Assembly (NCBI RefSeq): GCF_021026345.1
Contig: NZ_JAJNCZ010000006.1
Coordinates: 248,001-312,000, forward strand
DNA from: Rhizobium sp. GN54
GTDB taxonomy: Bacteria > Pseudomonadota > Alphaproteobacteria > Rhizobiales > Rhizobiaceae
Direction: 5' to 3'
DNA: 64,000 nucleotides
The notes beneath the pieces were generated by a model that searched no databases, was not told where the DNA came from, and saw nothing but the letters and a program-made list of their open reading frames with translations. Positions 17,299 through 26,504 of this stretch are shown in pieces. The translations under genes were made by a program, and so were the position numbers. Position 1 is the stretch's first letter; every line of letters starts with the position of its first letter.

Positions 17299-17312
17299 TT
17301 GCGGTGGCGGCG

Positions 17313-18593
17313 TCAGGTCTCTTCCGTCCCCCGGACGACGGGCCGGACGGTGCGCACGGCAAAGCCGGAAACGTAGTCGGCGAGGTGGGCGGGATCGAAG
17401 ATGTGGCCGTCCATGAAGCTGTCGCCGTTCTTGTCGCCCTCGATGCGGAAATCGGCGTCCGGCGGTCCGCTCGCCTCTCCCAGTGCGGTGCGATAGAGGT
17501 CGGGGCGATAGGCCGATGCGGCGGTGCGTGCGTGGGTGGTGGTCAATTCGGCCTGCCCCCAGCGGACCATCTGGCTGTAGATCCACAGGGCCTGGCTGGG
17601 ACGCGGATAGTTGGCGGAGCCGCCGTGGAACAGGAAGTAGTCGTCGATGACGCGCCGGTTCCCCTTGGCGTCGAGATTGAATTCTCCGGCAAGGACGTGG
17701 CGGATGATCTGGACGGGAGCGGCGATGTAGCGCTGGTCGGCGAGTGCTGCGGCAAGCGCGTCGTGGTTTTCCACCCGATCGCACCAGCGCGCGGCGGCAT
17801 CGAGCGCCACGATCAGCCGGGAGACGGTTTCCGGGTGGCTTTCGGCCCAGTCCGGCCGCATGCCCAGCACCTTCTCCGGGGCGGAGGGCCATATGTCCTG
17901 CTTGGCGGCGACGATGCGGCCGACGCCGCGCTCGGAGGCGACCATGTTCCACGGCGCACCGACGCAGAAACCGTCGATCGCGCCTGCCGCAAGGGCGTCG
18001 GAGGTCAGCGGCGGCGGCACGACGACGAGCTTGACGTCGCAATCCGGATCGATGCCACCGGCCGCCAGCCAATAGCGGAATTCGTAATTGTGGGACGAGA
18101 AGGGATAGGTCATGGCGAGTGTCGGCAGGGTTTCTTCACGCGCCTTCATATCCCTGATGACCATCGCCAACGCCCGCGCATTCTCGAGCGCGCCGGCCGT
18201 TTCCGGCAGGCCGGCGGTGGCCGTCATCCGATCGAACAATCGTGTCGAAAGGGTTATCGCGTTGCCGCCGCGCCCGAGCGAAAAGGGGGTGATCGTCGGC
18301 GAGGGATTGGAGCCGAGGCCGAGCATGGAGGCCACGGGCATCGGGGAGAGCATGTGGGCGACGTCGAACTGGCGAAAGGCCAGGCGGTCGCGCACATTCG
18401 CCCAGGACACGTCCTTGACGAGGTCGAGCTTGATGCCCTCCTTCTCGGCAAAGCCGAATTCCGCCGTGGCGATCAGGACCGAGGCATCGACCAGCGGGAT
18501 GAAGCCTGCCCGCACCATCCGGGATCCCTCGGCCGCGGCCCGGGGCGGTGCGGCCAGGTCGTCCGTGTTGCTGTCGTTCATCGCCATCACCAT
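17313..18593 (-). CDS. nasS: Cytoplasmic nitrate sensor NasS
   Basis: A 426-residue relative of the NrtA binding protein that lacks any signal peptide: the N-terminus is hydrophilic and the periplasmic-type fold begins near residue 28. In NasS-NasT systems this protein binds nitrate and holds NasT inactive when nitrate is absent. Shared features with NrtA include the WLAAGGIDPD stretch and an FCVGAPWN segment. Start ATG 18593 has GGAGGAA upstream; two further in-frame ATGs follow within five codons. It follows nasT by 52 bp and precedes the nrtA control region. Confidence 0.9.
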   Translation of the reverse strand: MVMAMNDSNTDDLAAPPRAAAEGSRMVRAGFIPLVDASVLIATAEFGFAEKEGIKLDLVKDVSWANVRDRLAFRQFDVAHMLSPMPVASMLGLGSNPSPTITPFSLGRGGNAITLSTRLFDRMTATAGLPETAGALENARALAMVIRDMKAREETLPTLAMTYPFSSHNYEFRYWLAAGGIDPDCDVKLVVVPPPLTSDALAAGAIDGFCVGAPWNMVASERGVGRIVAAKQDIWPSAPEKVLGMRPDWAESHPETVSRLIVALDAAARWCDRVENHDALAAALADQRYIAAPVQIIRHVLAGEFNLDAKGNRRVIDDYFLFHGGSANYPRPSQALWIYSQMVRWGQAELTTTHARTAASAYRPDLYRTALGEASGPPDADFRIEGDKNGDSFMDGHIFDPAHLADYVSGFAVRTVRPVVRGTEET

Positions 18594-18645
18594 TTCGCTT
18601 TCCTCCGCCCGGGGCGCCCGCTTCCGGCCGGCACGCCGTCCGCCG

Positions 18646-19266
18646 TCACATCAGCAGTCCCGCTGCCGTCACCACGCTCTGGGCAATCTCGGCGATCTTC
18701 TTCTTCTCGTTCATCGCGGTCTGGCGCAGGAGGGCAAAGGCCTCTTCCTCCGACAGGCCGCGCATCTTCATCAGGATGCCCTTGGCGCGATCGATGATCT
18801 TGCGCTCCTCCAGGGCAGACCGGGCTTCGGCCAGTTCGCGCTGCAGGCGGCTGAAGGCGTTGAAGCGGCTGACTGCCATCTCGAGGATGGGCTTCACGCG
18901 CTCCTTCTTCAGGCCGTCGACGACATAGGCCGAAACCCCGGCATCGACCGCGGCCACGATCGAATCCTCGTCCGACTTGTCGACGAACATCGCGATCGGG
19001 CGCTTCACCGCCCGGGAGATCTGGAAGATGCTTTCCAGCATGTCGCGGTTCGGATTCTCGATATCGATGACGATGACATCGGGATTGATCTCCATGATCC
19101 GCCGCGCAAGCCCGTTCATGTCGTCGATGATGGTGACGTTGTCGTAGCCGGCCTCGCGCAGGCCCACCTCGATGATCGAGGCACGGATGCTGTTCTCATC
19201 GATGACGAGGACGCTGAGGCTCGCGGGCTTCGGAGTTCGGCGGGTCACGGAATTACTGCCGGTCAT
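18646..19266 (-). CDS. nasT: ANTAR-domain antiterminator NasT
   Basis: A 206-residue response-regulator-like protein. The receiver-type domain (about 18-135) keeps a D-E-N start and an IDIEN stretch, so one acidic residue is in the place of the phosphorylated Asp, while the C-terminal ANTAR domain (about 140-200) shows the helical ERKIIDRAKGILMKMRGLSEEEAFALLRQTAM pattern that binds paired hexaloop hairpins in RNA. In related bacteria NasT frees the nitrate operon leader from termination when NasS has bound nitrate; here the leader of nrtA carries a matching hairpin and attenuator. First gene of the nasT-nasS pair. Confidence 0.93.
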   Translation of the reverse strand: MTGSNSVTRRTPKPASLSVLVIDENSIRASIIEVGLREAGYDNVTIIDDMNGLARRIMEINPDVIVIDIENPNRDMLESIFQISRAVKRPIAMFVDKSDEDSIVAAVDAGVSAYVVDGLKKERVKPILEMAVSRFNAFSRLQRELAEARSALEERKIIDRAKGILMKMRGLSEEEAFALLRQTAMNEKKKIAEIAQSVVTAAGLLM

Positions 19267-19397
19267 TCGTGTCGAGAGCGCCGGACCATGCTCGCACCGC
19301 AGGGGGGATTTGGAAAGGTGACATGCCCGCCGTGTCGTCCTGTTACCCCCGGCGCAGTCCGCTCCAGAGCCGTCGTCCTTGAATGCGCGATGAAAGA

Positions 19398-19435
19398 CTA
19401 AAAATCAAGCATTTTTTGATATGCATAATTTTTAG
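19398..19435. promoter_or_regulatory. AT-rich inverted repeat upstream of nasT
   Basis: CTAAAAAT (19398-19405) and ATTTTTAG (19428-19435) are perfect 8-bp arms 22 bp apart, in a patch far richer in A and T than the surroundings, with the palindrome TATGCATA (19419-19426) inside. It lies about 130-170 bp before nasT and is the best candidate for its promoter/operator. No clear -35/-10 pair was assigned. Confidence 0.35.
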
Positions 19436-19487
19436 GCTAAGTGGGCGGGTTTTCATCGTGCGGCGACGCGTGAACGGGCTCCGATGC

Positions 19488-19518
19488 AAATTCGGGCGCA
19501 TCCTGCGATGCGCCCGAA
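19488..19518 (-). terminator. Terminator of the aldehyde dehydrogenase gene
   Basis: TTCGGGCGCATC (19491-19502) and GATGCGCCCGAA (19507-19518) form a perfect 12-bp stem with a four-base loop, 36 bp past the dehydrogenase stop. On the minus strand it is followed by UUUGC, a short U tract. It could also act from the plus strand. Confidence 0.6.
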
Positions 19519-19554
19519 GTGTTTACCTGATGCGGCCTGGGAGCGGTTTTCGCC

Positions 19555-20988
19555 TCAGGCGGCGTCCGGGCGGTGGACCGTCTTGACCTCGAGGAAATCC
19601 TCGAGCCCGAAGATGCCGCCCTCGCGGCCGTTGCCGGACTGCTTGAAGCCGCCGAAGGGGCTGCCGTAGCGGTGCGGGCCGCCATTGATGTGGACCATGC
19701 CGGCCCGGAGCCTGGCGGCGACGCGTTCGGCGCGCTCGGCGCTGCCGGTCTGGACATAGGCGGCAAGGCCGTAGTTTGTGTCGTTGGCGATCGCGATCGC
19801 TTCTTCCTCGGTGTCGAAGGGAATGATCGCGAGCACCGGGCCGAACACCTCCTCGCGGGCGATGCGCATGTCGTTGGCGACGTCGGCAAAGATCGTCGGC
19901 TTGACGAAATAGCCCTGTTCGAAGCCCTGCGGCTTACCCGGGCCGCCGACGAGCACGCGCGCGCCTTCGGCGACGCCCGCCTCGATCAGCGCCTGGACCC
20001 GGCCGAACTGGATATGCGAGACCAGCGGACCGATATGGCCGCCTTCCTCCTCCGGATTGCCGACGCGGGCCTCTTCGCCGGCCTTGCGGGCGATCTCGAC
20101 GGCCTTGTCGTAGACCGAGCGCTGCACCAGCATGCGGGTGGGTGCATCACAGGACTGACCGGAATTGTTGAAGCACTCGGCAACGCTACCCGCGACCCTG
20201 TCCTCGAGGTCGGCATCCTCGAAGACGATGTTCGGCGACTTGCCGCCGAGTTCGAGCGTGACGCGCTTGACCGTATCTGCCGCGTCCTTGCTGACGGCGA
20301 TGCCGGCACGGGTCGAGCCCGTAAACGACATCATGTCGATGTCCTTGTGCTTGGAAAGGGCCGCGCCGCATTCGATGCCGTCGCCGTTGACGAGATTGAA
20401 CGTGCCGGCGGGGAAGCCGGCCTCGTCGACCATCTCGGCATAGAGCAGCGCATTGAGCGGGGTGAACTCGGACGGCTTCAGCACGCAGGTGCAGCCGGTC
20501 GCCAGCGCCGGAACGACCTTCAGTGCGATCTGGTTGATCGGCCAGTTCCAGGGCGTGATGAGGCCGCAGACGCCGATCGGCTCGCGGCGGACGACGTCGC
20601 CGTTCGGCAGCACCTCGCGGCCTTTCAGCCGTTTCAGCGCATCGATGAAGCCTTGCAGGTGGCCGACGCCGACGTCGGCCTGCTGCTCTGTGCTCATAGT
20701 GATCGGAGCGCCGAGTTCGAGCGTGATCGTGCGGGCCATCTCGTCGTAGCGGCGCTTGTAGATCGACAGCAGCTTTTCCAGAAGTGCGATGCGCTCGTCG
20801 GCGCTCGTCTGGCTGTAGCTGGAAAACGCCTTCTTCGCGGCGGCGACGGCGCGGTCGATGTCGGCGGCGGTGCCCATGGAGATCCAGGCGACCGGCTTCT
20901 CGGTGGCCGGATTGATGACCTCGAGGTCGTTCGGCCGGATCGGGTCGACCCACTTGCCGTCGATGTAGAATTTGCGCTTGTCGAGCAT
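19555..20988 (-). CDS. NAD(P)-dependent aldehyde dehydrogenase
   Basis: A 477-residue member of the ALDH superfamily that oxidises an aldehyde to the acid in the cytosol. Seen are the oxyanion asparagine in TPWNWP, the general-base glutamate in LELGGKSPN and the nucleophilic cysteine in NSGQSC, plus a GYFVKPTIF segment and the C-terminal SPFGGFKQSG. The substrate cannot be told from sequence. ATG 20988 follows GGGAGAG; a longer frame to 21081 lacks one. Monocistronic, with its own terminator and no pathway partner beside it. Confidence 0.88.
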   Translation of the reverse strand: MLDKRKFYIDGKWVDPIRPNDLEVINPATEKPVAWISMGTAADIDRAVAAAKKAFSSYSQTSADERIALLEKLLSIYKRRYDEMARTITLELGAPITMSTEQQADVGVGHLQGFIDALKRLKGREVLPNGDVVRREPIGVCGLITPWNWPINQIALKVVPALATGCTCVLKPSEFTPLNALLYAEMVDEAGFPAGTFNLVNGDGIECGAALSKHKDIDMMSFTGSTRAGIAVSKDAADTVKRVTLELGGKSPNIVFEDADLEDRVAGSVAECFNNSGQSCDAPTRMLVQRSVYDKAVEIARKAGEEARVGNPEEEGGHIGPLVSHIQFGRVQALIEAGVAEGARVLVGGPGKPQGFEQGYFVKPTIFADVANDMRIAREEVFGPVLAIIPFDTEEEAIAIANDTNYGLAAYVQTGSAERAERVAARLRAGMVHINGGPHRYGSPFGGFKQSGNGREGGIFGLEDFLEVKTVHRPDAA

Positions 20989-21104
20989 GCTACTCTCCCA
21001 TTCCAACTTCTTTTCGCTGTCCCCTGCCATTGTCGACTGACAGGCCTGGCGGAGGATGGTCCCCCGCCGGCAAAAGCGCAAGTGGCTGCGACGAAGCGGC
21101 CGCG

Positions 21105-21641
21105 TCAGCCGGCCTTGATCTGCATGAAGCGGATACGGTTGCCGAAGGGGTCGGTCACCTCGACCTCCAGCCTTCCGTCCGTATCCTGCAGGCCGGGCTT
21201 CATGTAGCGATAGTCCTTTGCGGCCAGTTCCTGCTGCAGGTTGCGCACGCCCTTCATGTAGACGACCATGTTTCCGCCTGGCGTCGCGTCGCCTGCATGT
21301 TCGGACAGATGAAGATGAAGGCCGGCCCGCGAGATCTGAGTGTAGAGCGGGAAGTTCTGACCGTAGCGATGTTCCCAGTCGACCGTGAAGCCGAGGAAGC
21401 CGAGATAGAACTCGTGCGCCTTGGCGACGTCGAAGATCCGGACGATCGGCACCGCCCGCTCGAAGGCGATCGCCTCGTCCGCCGTAGCCTCGATGCGGGA
21501 GGACATCAGATTCCAGTTCGCCAGGCCGAACTGGCGAGCAACGATCTCCAGCGCTTCGCTGTGGGTGATTTCGAGGCTGCGGCGGGCAAGTGCTTCTCGC
21601 AAGGCTTTCGCCATTGCCTTCGCGTCGCGATAGTCGCGCAT
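21105..21641 (-). CDS. Glyoxalase/bleomycin-resistance superfamily (VOC) protein with N-terminal helical module
   Basis: A 178-residue protein. Residues 1-50 form a helical module (KAMAKALREAL...SEALEIVARQFG...NWNLM) seen in front of many small VOC proteins; residues 60-178 form a VOC-type domain with FYLGFLGFTVDWE and a C-terminal DPFGNRIRF strand. VOC proteins bind metals or sequester antibiotics, and here the metal-ligand pattern is too loose to choose. ATG 21641 has AGGGGAA upstream. It stands alone between the aldehyde dehydrogenase and peptidase genes. Confidence 0.72.
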   Translation of the reverse strand: MRDYRDAKAMAKALREALARRSLEITHSEALEIVARQFGLANWNLMSSRIEATADEAIAFERAVPIVRIFDVAKAHEFYLGFLGFTVDWEHRYGQNFPLYTQISRAGLHLHLSEHAGDATPGGNMVVYMKGVRNLQQELAAKDYRYMKPGLQDTDGRLEVEVTDPFGNRIRFMQIKAG

Positions 21642-21832
21642 AAACGTTCCCCTGTCAGGGCAAAGCCTTCGTCAGTGTCCGCGTTGCCGACGTCTTCGCC
21701 CGACGGTGAAACGGTCAGGAGAGATCAGGGAGGCGTTCGCCATGCCCGGATCGATGGGCGCGGACTGCGGGCCGCCTCAGGCCCTGCAGGACAAATAGCC
21801 GGGTGCCGGGCCGATTTGCAAGAACGACGGCA

Positions 21833-23326
21833 TTATCCGCCGGGTGGTCTTTGGTAGAAATCTCGGGCAGCGGCGCTGAACCGCCGCCGCTCCCCGGCAT
21901 CGGTATAGAACATGTGGCCGCCCCGATAGACTTTCAGCTCCGCGCGGTCCTCGACGAGGGAGGCGGGCATGTGCTCGATGATGTAGCGGCTCACGCCATA
22001 GGGGGTGAGCGCATCGCTGTAGCCGTGGGCGACGAGGAGGCGGAAGGAGGGGATGACCGAGAAGAGCGTGCGTAACTCGTCCGTGGCACCGGTGGTGGAT
22101 CGCGATCCGTCCCAGTCCCATTGGCGGTTCACGCCGGTATCGAGCAGGCGATAGGTCATCTCGGTGACGTAACGCAACTCGTCGCGGGCATAGGCGGCGA
22201 AGGCCGCGCCATAGGCCCGCGTATAGCCGTCCAGGATGGCGTCGTCGCCGCGGCCGGAACGGCTTTCGGGGTAGGGGTCGTCCGACAGGAACGCCGCGTC
22301 ATAGGGGCTGGCGACCTTGCCGGTCGCGCCGCCGGGGCTCTTCCGGTAGAGATCGCCGACGAAGCCGCGGGCGCGGGCGACATCCTCTCTGGCGATGCCG
22401 GTCAGGTCGGCAATGCGGCCGTAGAGCTGTTCGGCCTCCTCGCCGATAGGTGCGGGACCGGCCAGCGAGACCAGATAGTCGCGCATGGCCCATCGCGCGG
22501 CCGTGGCCACCTGTTCCTCGGTGAAGCTGCCCTTGCGCTCCAGTTCGGCTGCGGCGAGCGAGGGCAGTTGCAGGGCGGCGGCGAGGGGATCGTTACCGGG
22601 GCGGAAGATGAAGCTGCCCTCGATCAGCGGCGATACCATCACGATCCCGGAGACGAGGATGCCCTGGCTGTCCTTCAGCGCGCTTGCGACCTTTGCGGCG
22701 CGCAGGCCGCCGTAGCTCTCGCCCAGGAGAAATTTCGGCGAGGCGAGGCGACCCTGTTTCTGGGCATAGAGGGCGATGAATTTCGCGATGCTCTCCGCAT
22801 CGCTCCGCACGCCGTAGAACGCGGGTTCCGCTGCCTTGTCGGCGACCCGGCTCCAGCCGGTCCCGGCCGGGTCGATCAGGACGAGGTCGGTGAAGTCGAG
22901 CCAGCTGTCCGGATTGTCGGAAAGGGCCGGCCGCGTTCCATCCCCGTTGGCGCCTTGAAACTCGAGGATCCGCGGGCCGACGAGCCCCAGGTGCAGGTAG
23001 GCGGAGGCCGCCCCCGGCCCGCCGTTGAAGGCAAAGGTGACGGGCCGGTCGGGGCCACCGTCGTCGGCGACGTAGGCGGTATAGAACAGCCTGGCGTTGA
23101 CCTTTCCGTCCTGTCCCCGCAGGTCGATCGTCCCGGCTGTGGCAGTGTAGGGGAGGTCGCCGGCGGGGCGCTTGAGGACATGCCGGGTGACGGCGTCCGC
23201 TGGCAAAAGATCCAGCAGCCCCGAGCTCTGGCTCTCTGCTGCCGGCGCCGCCGCTTGCGCGAACGCCTGCGCCGGCGAGGCCGAAAACGCGGCCGCAAGG
23301 ACGATCAAAAGAAGGTGCAGACGCAA
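21833..23326 (-). CDS. Exported S10-family serine carboxypeptidase-like protein
   Basis: About 497 residues. The N-terminus is a Sec signal (LHLLLIVLAAAFSASPAQAFA), so the protein is periplasmic or secreted. The alpha/beta-hydrolase body carries FNGGPGAAS (oxyanion region), the nucleophile in LGESYGG, an aspartate in the GYSDALTPY region and the histidine in YRGGHMFY, the S10 order Ser-Asp-His. I place the start at a TTG at 23326 because GGGAGG precedes it and the signal peptide begins there; no ATG is near. It likely removes C-terminal residues from peptides or acts on esters. A hairpin separates it from cueR. Confidence 0.75.
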   Translation of the reverse strand: MRLHLLLIVLAAAFSASPAQAFAQAAAPAAESQSSGLLDLLPADAVTRHVLKRPAGDLPYTATAGTIDLRGQDGKVNARLFYTAYVADDGGPDRPVTFAFNGGPGAASAYLHLGLVGPRILEFQGANGDGTRPALSDNPDSWLDFTDLVLIDPAGTGWSRVADKAAEPAFYGVRSDAESIAKFIALYAQKQGRLASPKFLLGESYGGLRAAKVASALKDSQGILVSGIVMVSPLIEGSFIFRPGNDPLAAALQLPSLAAAELERKGSFTEEQVATAARWAMRDYLVSLAGPAPIGEEAEQLYGRIADLTGIAREDVARARGFVGDLYRKSPGGATGKVASPYDAAFLSDDPYPESRSGRGDDAILDGYTRAYGAAFAAYARDELRYVTEMTYRLLDTGVNRQWDWDGSRSTTGATDELRTLFSVIPSFRLLVAHGYSDALTPYGVSRYIIEHMPASLVEDRAELKVYRGGHMFYTDAGERRRFSAAARDFYQRPPGG

Positions 23327-23348
23327 CGTTTTCCTCCCGTTCCATGGC

Positions 23349-23375
23349 CCTGCCTGCACTCTAGGGGCAGGCAGG
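23349..23375 (-). terminator. Hairpin between cueR and the S10 peptidase gene
   Basis: CCTGCCTGC (23349-23357) and GCAGGCAGG (23367-23375) form a perfect 9-bp stem with a 9-base loop. It lies just after the copA-cueR unit and just before the peptidase start. There is no U tract, so it may be a weak terminator or a regulatory site. Confidence 0.35.
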
Positions 23376-23436
23376 AGCGACAGGAACTCAACAGAATTTG
23401 ATCGCGATCGATCGCCGCGGCCGGACGCCGGGCGCG

Positions 23437-23874
23437 CTACGACCGGCCGTTCGCCGCCGTGCCGGGTGCACAGCAATCGTCGTCCAGCCCCGTCGCCAGC
23501 CGTTCGAGGATGGGGCAGTCCGGGCGGTCGTCGCCGTGGCAATGGGAGGAAAGGTGCTGCAGGGTCATCACCATCTCCTGCAACTGGTGCATCTTCGCCG
23601 TCAGTTCTTCGATGTGCTCGCCGGCGATGCGCTTGACATCCGCGGAGGCGCGGCTGCGGTCCTGCCAGAGCGCCAGGAGATCGCGGATCTGGGCGATGGA
23701 GAAGCCGAGATCGCGCGAGCGGCGGATGAAGGAGAGGGTGGCGAGGTCCTTCGGCCCGTAGGTGCGATAGCCGGCCCCGGTGCGACCGGCCTGCTGGATC
23801 AGGCCGATCGCTTCGTAGTGTCGGATCATCTTGGCGGTGACGCCGCTGGCGGCCGCAGCCTCGCCGATATTCAT
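23437..23874 (-). CDS. cueR: Copper-responsive MerR-family regulator (CueR/HmrR)
   Basis: A 145-residue MerR protein: winged helix at 1-70 (MNIGEAA...[17 protein letters not shown]), a long dimerisation helix, and the C-terminal metal loop with two cysteines eight residues apart ([10 protein letters not shown]), the spacing of CueR and HmrR that selects monovalent copper, silver or gold. Extra DDDCC residues follow. It activates the copper ATPase gene by twisting a promoter with an overlong spacer; such a promoter is present upstream of copA. Its ATG overlaps the copA stop (ATGA), so activator and pump are co-expressed. Confidence 0.92.
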   Translation of the reverse strand: MNIGEAAAASGVTAKMIRHYEAIGLIQQAGRTGAGYRTYGPKDLATLSFIRRSRDLGFSIAQIRDLLALWQDRSRASADVKRIAGEHIEELTAKMHQLQEMVMTLQHLSSHCHGDDRPDCPILERLATGLDDDCCAPGTAANGRS

Positions 23875-26405
23875 GTCCTGTCCTCCCTGCTTGCGTGGTG
23901 CGTGCCGGCGGGCCGGAACCGCTTCAGCCTGAGGGCGTTGCTGACGACGAAGACGCTGGAGAGCGCCATCGCGCCCGCCGCGATCGCAGGCGACAGCAGG
24001 ATGGCGAAGGCCGGGTAGAGCACGCCTGCGGCAACCGGGATCAGCGCCACGTTGTAGCCGAAGGCCCAGAACAGGTTCTGGCGGATGTTGCGCATGGTCG
24101 CCCGGGAGAGCGCGATCCCGGTCGCGACGCCGCGCAGGTCTCCGGCCATCAGCACGATATCGGCGCTCTCGATGGCGACATCGGTTCCCGTGCCGATGGC
24201 GATGCCGGTATCCGCGGCGGCAAGGGCAGGGGCATCGTTGATGCCGTCGCCGACGAAGGCCACCTTCCGGCTGCCGCCTTGCGACAGCGCCTTGACGGCT
24301 GCGACCTTGCCGTCCGGCAAGACCTCGGCCATCACCTGGTCGATACCGAGGTCCGCCGCCACGGCGTTTGCGGTGCCGCGATTGTCGCCGGTGATCATCG
24401 CGACCTCGATGCCGAGCGCCTTCAACTGCGCGATCGCTTCCCGGGTGGTGGGCTTCACCGGGTCGGTCACCGCGAAGAGGGCGGCGAGTCGGCCGTCGAT
24501 CGCGGCATAGAGGGGCGAGGCGCCCTGGCCTGACAGCCGTTGCGCATCCCCGGCGAAGGGTGATGTGTCAAGGCCAAGCGCGGCCATGTGGCCGGTCGAG
24601 CCGATCTCGATCCGGCGCCCGGCGACGCTTGCCGAAATGCCGCGGCCGGATGCCGCCTCGAAGGCATCGGCGAGCGGAAGATCCAGCCCTTCCGCCTTTG
24701 CCGCCTCGTGGATGGCGAGCGCGATCGGATGCTCCGAGCGCACCTCGGCCGCAGCCGCGAGCGTTAGGACCTCTTGCCGGTCGAAGCCTTCGGCCGGGAC
24801 GATCTCCGTCAGCGTCGGCCGGCCGAGCGTCAGCGTGCCGGTCTTGTCGACGGCGACGATGTCGGTCGTCTCTAGCGTCTGCAGGGCGGTGCCCTGCCTG
24901 AACAGCACGCCGAGTTCCGCCGCCCGCCCGGTGCCGGTGATGATCGAGGTGGGGGTGGCAAGGCCCATGGCGCAGGGGCAGGCGATGATGAGGACGGCGA
25001 CGGACGCCACCAGCGCATGCGCCAGCGCCGGGTCGGGGCCGAGTGCGTACCAGAGGCCGAAGGTGACGAGCGCCGTGGCGATGATCGCCGGCACGAACCA
25101 CTGGGTCACGCGGTCGACCAGCGCCTGGATCGGCAGCTTGGCGGACTGCGCGTCCTCGACCATCCGGATGATCTGCGACAGCACCGTATCGGCGCCGACA
25201 TGCGTGGCACGAAAGGAAAACGAGCCGGTCGTGTTCAGGGTGCCGCCGGTGACGGGGTCGCCGGTCTTGCGCTCGACCGGCATCGGCTCGCCGGTGATCA
25301 TGGATTCGTCGACGAAGGAGCGCCCCTCGGTGACGTCGCCGTCCACCGGGACCTTCTCGCCGGGCCGCACCAGCACGATGTCGCCCGGCATGACCGCTTC
25401 GAGTGCTACATCGACCGGCTGGCCGTCCTTCAGGATGCGGGCCGACGTCGCCCGCAGCCCGGCCAGGTGGCGGATCGCTTCGCCCGTCCGGCCCTTGGCG
25501 CGGGCTTCGAGGAAGCGGCCGGCGAGGATCAGCGTGACGATGACGGCGGCCGCCTCGAAGTAGACGTTGGCGGTGCCGCCCGGCAGCCAGCCCGGTGCGA
25601 AGGTCGCGACGGTCGAGAAGCCCCATGCGGCGGCCGTGCCGATCACGACCAGTGCGTTCATGTCCGGCGCCCCGCGCAGGAGGCTCGGCACGCCCTTGCG
25701 GAAGAAGCGCGCGCCGGGTCCGGCGAGCACGATCGTCGCTAGCACGAACTGGATGACACGGCTCGCCTGCATGCCGATCGTCTCGTGAATGTAGTGCCCG
25801 AATGCCGGCATGGCATGCGAGCCCATCTCCATGACGAAGAGGGGAGCGGTCAGCAGGGCGGCGAGGACAAGCGAGCGGCGGAGGCTCGCGACCTCGGTCG
25901 CGCGCCGGTCCTCGTCCGACGGCGTCTCGACGGCGGAGGCGCGCAGGGCATGATAGCCGGTTCGTTCGACGGCGGCGGCGAGATCGTCGAAATCGACGGT
26001 GCCGCGCAGGAAGCGGACGCGAGCGTGTTCGCTGGCGAGGTTGGCGGTGGCGTCCAGGACGCCCGGCACGGCCTTCAGCGCCTTTTCCACCCGCGCGATG
26101 CAGGAGGCGCAGGTCATGCCCTCGACGGGGAATTCGAGCGTCTCCTCGCCGATGCCGTAGCCGGCCGCCCGGACCGCCTGCGCGACGCCGGCGATATCGG
26201 TCTTGCCGTCGAAGCCGATGTCCGCCCTTGCGGTGGCGAGATTGACCCGGGCGCTTGCGACACCGGGAACGGCAGAGATCGCCTTCTCGACGCGGCGCAC
26301 GCAGGAGGCGCAGGTCATGTCCTCGATGGCGAGCTTGACCGTCTGGGCGGGAAGAGGGGCTGCGGCCTGGCGTTCCTTGACCTGGGGTTCCTTGACTGTG
26401 AACAT
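23871..26405 (-). CDS. copA: Copper-exporting P1B-type ATPase
   Basis: An 844-residue inner-membrane pump. Two heavy-metal-associated domains with CASC (C32/C35 and C99/C102) precede eight predicted membrane helices. The transport motif CPC sits in [12 protein letters not shown], phosphorylation aspartate in DKTGTLT, TGE-type and GDGINDAP motifs follow. It expels Cu(I) from the cytosol; rhizobial relatives are called ActP or CopA. The start at 26405 has AAGGAA upstream. It leads the copA-cueR operon from a MerR-type promoter. Confidence 0.94.
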   Translation of the reverse strand: MFTVKEPQVKERQAAAPLPAQTVKLAIEDMTCASCVRRVEKAISAVPGVASARVNLATARADIGFDGKTDIAGVAQAVRAAGYGIGEETLEFPVEGMTCASCIARVEKALKAVPGVLDATANLASEHARVRFLRGTVDFDDLAAAVERTGYHALRASAVETPSDEDRRATEVASLRRSLVLAALLTAPLFVMEMGSHAMPAFGHYIHETIGMQASRVIQFVLATIVLAGPGARFFRKGVPSLLRGAPDMNALVVIGTAAAWGFSTVATFAPGWLPGGTANVYFEAAAVIVTLILAGRFLEARAKGRTGEAIRHLAGLRATSARILKDGQPVDVALEAVMPGDIVLVRPGEKVPVDGDVTEGRSFVDESMITGEPMPVERKTGDPVTGGTLNTTGSFSFRATHVGADTVLSQIIRMVEDAQSAKLPIQALVDRVTQWFVPAIIATALVTFGLWYALGPDPALAHALVASVAVLIIACPCAMGLATPTSIITGTGRAAELGVLFRQGTALQTLETTDIVAVDKTGTLTLGRPTLTEIVPAEGFDRQEVLTLAAAAEVRSEHPIALAIHEAAKAEGLDLPLADAFEAASGRGISASVAGRRIEIGSTGHMAALGLDTSPFAGDAQRLSGQGASPLYAAIDGRLAALFAVTDPVKPTTREAIAQLKALGIEVAMITGDNRGTANAVAADLGIDQVMAEVLPDGKVAAVKALSQGGSRKVAFVGDGINDAPALAAADTGIAIGTGTDVAIESADIVLMAGDLRGVATGIALSRATMRNIRQNLFWAFGYNVALIPVAAGVLYPAFAILLSPAIAAGAMALSSVFVVSNALRLKRFRPAGTHHASREDRT

Positions 26406-26430
26406 GATGCGGATTCCTTATGTTGGAAGC

Positions 26431-26461
26431 ATCATGCACCTTCCCATCATGTCAAGGTCAA
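26431..26461 (-). promoter_or_regulatory. CueR-controlled promoter of copA
   Basis: On the minus strand TTGACC (26456-26461) and CATGAT (26431-26436) are 19 bp apart, the long spacer typical of MerR-activated promoters. The spacer contains the dyad ACCTT...AAGGT (26438-26458), matching CueR/HmrR boxes. It starts 26 bp before the copA ATG. Confidence 0.75.
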
Positions 26462-26504
26462 GCCGTTGTTTCGCCGCGGCCCGTACGGAATGCTCCGGCC
26501 GCCG

